From positions 7,573-26,216 of the forward strand of contig JADWMH010000003.1 in the NCBI GenBank assembly GCA_015767355.1: DNA of 18,644 nt. The letters are read 5' to 3'. Under the pieces are notes generated by a model that searched no databases, was not told the origin of the DNA, and was given only the letters and a program-made list of their open reading frames with translations. The DNA comes from Gammaproteobacteria bacterium. GTDB lineage: Bacteria; Pseudomonadota; Gammaproteobacteria; Chromatiales; Chromatiaceae. Below, piece by piece: positions 15,174 through 18,644 of this stretch. The translations under genes were made by a program, and so were the position numbers. Positions within the stretch are counted from its first letter, which is position 1; the number at the start of each line of letters is the position of its first letter.

Positions 15174-15911
15174 ATGCCAATGAAAATCGACCAAAAGATC
15201 GTAGCCTGTGAGACCGTAGCAGAAGAGCATCAATCTTCAGGCGTCCATGTTGATGAGGATGAGCCAGAGAAAACCTCAAAGACCGCTGAACCCCATGAGA
15301 AGGCAGAGATCGTGCGCATGCACGAAAAACTGCAGCGTCCCGAAATGCTGCTAGGCAGCACCTACAAAATTAAGACTCCTCTGTCGGACCATGCGCTCTA
15401 CGTCACCATCAACGATATCGTCCTCAACCCGGATACGCCGCATGAGAAACGCCGTCCCTTCGAAGTCTTCATCAATTCCAAAAACATGGATCATTTCCAG
15501 TGGATACTGGCGCTGACACGCATTATGTCAGCAGTATTTCGCAAGGGCGGTGATGTCACCTTCCTGGTCGAAGAGATGCACAGCGTATTCGACCCCAAAG
15601 GCGGCTATTTCAAGAAGGGCGGCAAGTTTATGCCATCGCTGGTCGCAGAGATTGGAGACGCCATTGAATCGCATCTGAAAATGATCGGTATGATTGGCGA
15701 ACCACGGCTCGATAAAGAGCAGAAGAAGCTGATCGAGCAGAAAAAAGCTGAGTATGAGGCGACCCAACAGCACTCAACCGCGAAGGAGGAGGGGGGAGCG
15801 AGTGATTTCCCAGCTGGCGCAACCCTGTGCGCCAAGTGTCATACTAAGGCGGTAGTCATGATGGATGGATGTATGACATGCCTGAGTTGCGGGGAGAGCA
15901 AGTGCGGGTAG
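15174..15911 (+). CDS. nrdJb: class II ribonucleotide reductase small/C-terminal subunit (NrdJb, TSCPD domain plus Cys-rich tail)
   Basis: This encodes a 245-residue protein corresponding to the C-terminal part of long single-chain class II reductases. Residues 1-50 are charged and probably disordered. A TSCPD-like domain spans about 62-172 (SDHALYVTIND, then RRPFEVFINSK, then LVAEIGDAIESH). A lysine/glutamate-rich helix follows (178-200). The tail has a Cys4 knuckle, Cys219-X2-Cys222 and Cys233-X2-Cys236, then Cys239-X4-Cys244 one residue from the end. The last pair is placed to shuttle electrons from thioredoxin to the NrdJa active site. GAGGA at 15162-15166 is the Shine-Dalgarno sequence. 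It lies 112 bp after nrdJa on the same strand and probably in the same operon. The symbol follows the Pseudomonas naming. Confidence 0.88.
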   Translation: MPMKIDQKIVACETVAEEHQSSGVHVDEDEPEKTSKTAEPHEKAEIVRMHEKLQRPEMLLGSTYKIKTPLSDHALYVTINDIVLNPDTPHEKRRPFEVFINSKNMDHFQWILALTRIMSAVFRKGGDVTFLVEEMHSVFDPKGGYFKKGGKFMPSLVAEIGDAIESHLKMIGMIGEPRLDKEQKKLIEQKKAEYEATQQHSTAKEEGGASDFPAGATLCAKCHTKAVVMMDGCMTCLSCGESKCG

Positions 15912-15928
15912 GGATAGGGTGAATTTTT

Positions 15929-15958
15929 GTCATTTCCGGCTGAAAATAGCCGCGGAAT
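15929..15958. repeat. GTCATTCCGGC-type palindromic repeat, diverged copy 2
   Basis: GTCATTTCCGGCTGAAAATA followed by GCCGCGGAAT resembles the element at 12631-12660. CGGCT and AGCCG pair directly around GAAAAT, with outer TTCC/GGAA pairing across a small bulge. It lies 18 bp after the nrdJb stop and may form the 3' end of the nrdJ transcript. Confidence 0.5.
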
Positions 15959-16082
15959 ATTCGACCTGAAAGAGCATTCTCCGGCCGTTCGCAGCACCCT
16001 TTCAAAACCTGCTCAGGCCGATGTTTCAGAAATTGGCTGTAGTTGCTCCTTTGCAGTCATTGGTGAATCATTGCTAATGCCC

Positions 16083-16193
16083 GTTATAACTGAAAACGTG
16101 TGATATTACCGGCCAAGGTGATACGCAGTGATAAGTTTAGATAACCGATGAAGGTCATTTGAAAAACCGAGCTTCTCATTTTTCAGTTAATAC
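16083..16193. repeat. long-range inverted repeat downstream of the ATPase gene
   Basis: GTTATAACTGAAAA at 16083-16096 and TTTTCAGTTAATAC at 16180-16193 are complementary at 12 of 14 positions. They enclose 83 bp with little further symmetry. It sits 30 bp beyond the stop codon of the minus-strand ATPase gene. Confidence 0.4.
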
Positions 16194-16223
16194 CATTATA
16201 TGCTGCTTTATACACATGTATTT

Positions 16224-17393
16224 TCATTTGCTTTTATCAGGCCAATGCCATATTGGCTCATCTAACATACCTTGATCAACAACTTCTGTTTGACCAAGGA
16301 TTTTATCCAGCCTTAGTGAGTTACATTCTTCTGAATTCTCTAATGCCGCAATAAACCTACTAGCATGAGAGACAACCCATACTTGCGTTGTCTCTGCCGC
16401 TCGGGTTATTAATCTAGCTAGTGCTGGAAGTAAATCAGGGTGCAGACTTGTTTCAGGCTCATTCAGAACCATCAAGGGAGGTGCCCTCGGTGTGAGAAGG
16501 GCTGCAACCCATAATAAATAGCGTAATGTGCCATCTGATAATTCTGACCCAGACAATGGCCTTAAAAGACCTTCTTGATGTAACTCAACTGTAAAACGAC
16601 CATCTTGTTGTACAGAAATGGCCAGTTTCGTTCCTGGAAATGCATCAGTAATAGCTTCATGAAGTGCTTCCTCATCCCCAATTTCTATTATTGTTTGCAG
16701 TGCCGCCGCCAAGTCTCTTCCATCATGATTAAGTACAGGAGTGCGAGTACCTAATTGAGGTAATCTTGCAGGTGCTTCAGAGTCACTTCTAAAGTGGTCA
16801 TAGAATCTCCAGCCTCGAATTTCTTCTCTCAGTGTTACTATTTCTGGAGTTTTTGCAGGATCAGCAGCTTGACTAAATATACTCTCAAAACTATTGCCAT
16901 GTTGTGCAATAACATCCCACTGTTGATTTGAACGAACTTTTATTACTGCCCCTATTCGATCAACTAACAAACGCGCTGGACGATATGCATTTCCGGCCCA
17001 AATACATTCCCTTTTTATTTCGGGATCGAGGGAAAAAACAGACCTCGAAGGCGCAGGAAGACCCAAGGAAATGGAATAACCAAAATCATCGCCAGAAAAC
17101 CCTAAACGTAATCTGGTAGCGTTTTGTCTCGGACCACCTTGCACCGGAACTTCACCCTTACGCATCCTTTCAGATATTTTCTCTGGTCCTGCCCAAAATG
17201 TTGAGTCAAGCCCACCTTCTTTAGCTAGTGAATTTATTACCCCACCCTGGGCAGTTTCTGAGAGTAATCTTAATGCTCTATATAGGTTCGATTTACCACT
17301 TGCATTTGCTCCAGTAATTACATTTAAATTCCCGAGTGGAATTACTAAACCAAGTAAAGATCTATAGTTGCTTATAGCAAATGTATGTATCAT
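16224..17393 (-). CDS. AAA_21-type ATPase (COG4637-like predicted ATPase, RecF/OLD-related fold)
   Basis: This encodes a 389-residue ATPase of the ABC/SMC-like RecF class. Walker A is GANASGKS at 28-35. The ABC-type signature segment is LSGSELSDGTLRYLLW. Walker B reads LMVLNEPETSLHP, with Asn before the catalytic Glu where Asp is usual. A switch motif VVSHASRFI follows. There is no visible TOPRIM or other nuclease domain, so it is not a classical OLD nuclease. The start ATG lies at an exact family-like N-terminus (MIHTFAISNYRSL). No good Shine-Dalgarno sequence is visible. It is monocistronic, A+T-richer than the left part of the window, and separated from the methyltransferase gene by an attC-like palindrome. 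Relatives occur as accessory genes, often near defence or mobile loci. The function is unknown. Confidence 0.85.
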   Translation of the reverse strand: MIHTFAISNYRSLLGLVIPLGNLNVITGANASGKSNLYRALRLLSETAQGGVINSLAKEGGLDSTFWAGPEKISERMRKGEVPVQGGPRQNATRLRLGFSGDDFGYSISLGLPAPSRSVFSLDPEIKRECIWAGNAYRPARLLVDRIGAVIKVRSNQQWDVIAQHGNSFESIFSQAADPAKTPEIVTLREEIRGWRFYDHFRSDSEAPARLPQLGTRTPVLNHDGRDLAAALQTIIEIGDEEALHEAITDAFPGTKLAISVQQDGRFTVELHQEGLLRPLSGSELSDGTLRYLLWVAALLTPRAPPLMVLNEPETSLHPDLLPALARLITRAAETTQVWVVSHASRFIAALENSEECNSLRLDKILGQTEVVDQGMLDEPIWHWPDKSK

Positions 17394-17413
17394 TTCAAAT
17401 TAGTTACTAAAGC

Positions 17414-17486
17414 ATATAACGTCGCCAATAACCGGAAATTTGCGGAGCGTAGCGTAGCAAATTGTCCACGTTAATTGGCTTTGTAG
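17414..17486 (-). repeat. attC-like recombination site (integron cassette palindrome)
   Basis: On the - strand an imperfect segmented stem can be read. GCCAAT pairs with ATTGGC (+ coordinates 17474-17479 and 17424-17429). Shorter blocks AAC/GTT and GGA/TCC follow, then GCAAATT/AATTTGC (17457-17463 and 17437-17443) around a 13-nt apical loop. Outside the stem, GTTATAT (17420-17414) fits an R' core box. CTACAAAG (17486-17479) looks like a degraded R'' box (TAACAAAG expected). The site starts about 40 bp after the methyltransferase stop and ends 20 bp before the ATPase start, as attC sites do in cassette arrays. Integrase activity on it is not shown. Confidence 0.5.
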
Positions 17487-17525
17487 GAGCTGCATTTGTT
17501 CATTATTATTTGTTACAGTCTTGCA

Positions 17526-18350
17526 TTAATTAATAGGTTTTACTGCAATAGTCTCGATTAAACTAACGCGTTCATCATCAAGGTTGCGATGCAGATTATA
17601 AGCCTTGGTCAGGATGTCATTTCCAACCAGTAAATGCACACCCAGTTCCGGAAGATTTGGCTCACCCATGGGTTTTGTCATATTTGAAAAGGCCTTCTGT
17701 GCGAGAGCAGTCTTGTCATTCCAGACTTCAATATTAAAGCCTGCAGATGTTATGACATCGCGGAATTGTTCCGGTGGCACCAGAAAACTCATAGAACTGT
17801 CCTGTGCCCAAGGCACCGGAAAATAAACCGGTGTGTTTTTATTACCACACACCTCATACAAAACGGCACGTCCGCCGGGTTTGAGTACACGGTACACTTC
17901 CTTTAGCCACCCCAGCTTATCCTCGACATTCATGTTCATCTGGATAGACCAAGCACCGTCAAATGAATCGTCATCAAACGGCAAAGCAAGCGCACTTGCA
18001 GCGTGGAACTTTACACGTTTCTGTAAGTTGAGTAATTGCGTCAATCTTTCTGCGGCATCAATGTATTCATCGCTTAAATCAATACCTGTTACACAACACC
18101 CCGTTTCATGTGATAAGCGACGCGTTGAACCGCCCACGCCGCAGCCAACATCAATGATATGCATATCAGGTGTGAAATTGGAGAGTGTAATCAGTTCTTT
18201 TGTTGCGACATCACCACGGATATGAAATTCATCCACTGGCTGAAGATCATCAAGTGTAATCTTAGACAAATCCTTGCCAATTTCATTAAGTCCTTCAATT
18301 ATTTTATTATACAAATCATTCGGTGAGTAATAACTGTGAATATGCTTCAT
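17526..18350 (-). CDS. class I SAM-dependent methyltransferase (UbiE / sarcosine-dimethylglycine methyltransferase-like)
   Basis: This encodes 274 residues from the preferred start. A short helical N-terminal region contains PVDEFHIRGDVATKEL, seen in small-molecule methyltransferases of this group. The Rossmann core follows: motif I DVGCGVGG at about 67-74, the acidic residue ending strand 2 (GIDLSDEYI, Asp91), a motif II region FDGAWSIQMNMNV near 130-142, and LKPGGRAVLYEV at 156-167. The substrate cannot be told from sequence; amine, sterol-like or quinone-type acceptors are all possible. An earlier in-frame ATG at 18407 gives 293 aa. ATG 18350 is preferred because AGGTGA lies 5 nt upstream. 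The gene is A+T-rich and on the same strand as its neighbours. Confidence 0.85.
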   Translation of the reverse strand: MKHIHSYYSPNDLYNKIIEGLNEIGKDLSKITLDDLQPVDEFHIRGDVATKELITLSNFTPDMHIIDVGCGVGGSTRRLSHETGCCVTGIDLSDEYIDAAERLTQLLNLQKRVKFHAASALALPFDDDSFDGAWSIQMNMNVEDKLGWLKEVYRVLKPGGRAVLYEVCGNKNTPVYFPVPWAQDSSMSFLVPPEQFRDVITSAGFNIEVWNDKTALAQKAFSNMTKPMGEPNLPELGVHLLVGNDILTKAYNLHRNLDDERVSLIETIAVKPIN

Positions 18351-18434
18351 ATATTTCACCTTTGAGTCCATTTGGATACTCTCGTTAGCTCTATGGATGT
18401 TTTGCACCCTTACTAAGCCGTGACCTGTATAGGC

Positions 18435-18644
18435 TCATGTATTATCTGAATTATCTTCATCATTGTACTCACCGCTATTTTCTTGAAGAATTTGTATATA
18501 GTTGATAACTTTTTGAGACATCTCGATGAACTGAGTCTGCAATTCTATAGCTTTAGCCTCTTTGCCCAACTGCAAAGCAGTTATTAAGCTTCCAGCCAAT
18601 TTGTGAAATACATCATGACTTTCGATTAGCTTCTCAAACTCTAG
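18435..18644 (-). CDS. C-terminal end of an unidentified protein, cut by the right edge
   Basis: An open frame enters from the right edge and ends at TGA (18437-18435), giving the last 69 residues. The visible part is mostly helical and rich in Gln, Glu and Ile (FEKLIESHDVFHKLAGSL, then AIELQTQFIEMSQKVINYIQ). It ends in an acidic, Asn/Asp-rich tail (GEYNDEDNSDNT). No signature motif is visible and I do not recognise the family. It lies 84 bp upstream of the preferred methyltransferase start on the same strand, so the two may be co-transcribed. Confidence 0.6.
   Translation of the reverse strand, partial: LEFEKLIESHDVFHKLAGSLITALQLGKEAKAIELQTQFIEMSQKVINYIQILQENSGEYNDEDNSDNT

Larger units (their letters stand above)
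15912..16223. other. convergent intergenic region between nrdJb and the ATPase gene
   Basis: This is a 312-bp gap with no credible gene. It contains the hairpin at 15929-15958 and a long-range inverted repeat at 16083-16193. Base composition turns A+T-rich from about 16050. This marks the boundary between the core-like left part and the accessory right part. Confidence 0.5.

Noticed and set aside
16083..16193. The long-range inverted repeat as a second attC site after the ATPase gene
   Set aside because: The position would fit, but only the outer 14 bases pair. A real attC needs complementarity through the stem and L boxes, which I do not see. It is kept only as an inverted repeat.
16224..17393. 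The ATPase as an OLD-family nuclease (anti-phage effector)
   Set aside because: The protein ends soon after the ATPase switch motif at 389 residues. No TOPRIM motif follows, and no partner nuclease gene is visible next to it.
18351..18407. Earlier ATG starts at 18407 and 18371 for the methyltransferase
   Set aside because: Neither has a well-placed ribosome-binding site, while ATG 18350 has AGGTGA 5 nt upstream.

Overview
The window looks like a chromosomal segment of a gammaproteobacterium. The gene order tig, clpP, clpX, lon, hupB, ppiD is the classic gammaproteobacterial proteostasis block. GluRS and GlnRS occur together, and a split class II ribonucleotide reductase of the kind known from Pseudomonas follows. 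I cannot name a genus. Short palindromic repeats fill most intergenic gaps, which fits an environmental, repeat-rich genome.

Positions 48-9004 (all + strand) hold the protein quality-control block: trigger factor, the ClpP peptidase, its ClpX unfoldase, Lon protease, HU-beta, two tRNA genes (Val-UAC, Asp-GUC) and the membrane-anchored periplasmic chaperone PpiD. Nascent chains meet Tig, damaged or tagged proteins go to ClpXP or Lon, and PpiD acts on exported proteins. A terminator and a separate extended -10 promoter sit between clpP and clpX. The tRNAs follow hupB closely and end in a strong intrinsic terminator.

Positions 9005-12536 hold gltX and glnS, each preceded by a copy of one palindromic, MITE-like element (9062-9167 and 10703-10846). 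Positions 12537-15911 hold an adenosylcobalamin-dependent ribonucleotide reductase split into a catalytic subunit (NrdJa) and a small TSCPD/Cys-tail subunit (NrdJb). Two NrdR-like boxes, 32 bp apart, overlap a sigma70-like promoter upstream of nrdJa, so deoxynucleotide supply is probably repressed by NrdR.

From about 16050 to the right edge the sequence is visibly A+T-richer and all genes are on the - strand: an AAA_21-type ATPase, a SAM-dependent methyltransferase, and the C-terminal end of an unidentified protein. A structured imperfect palindrome between the ATPase and methyltransferase genes (17414-17486) resembles an integron attC recombination site. This suggests that the region was acquired as gene cassettes or is a relic of a cassette array. 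No CRISPR array, transposase, integrase or rRNA gene is visible.
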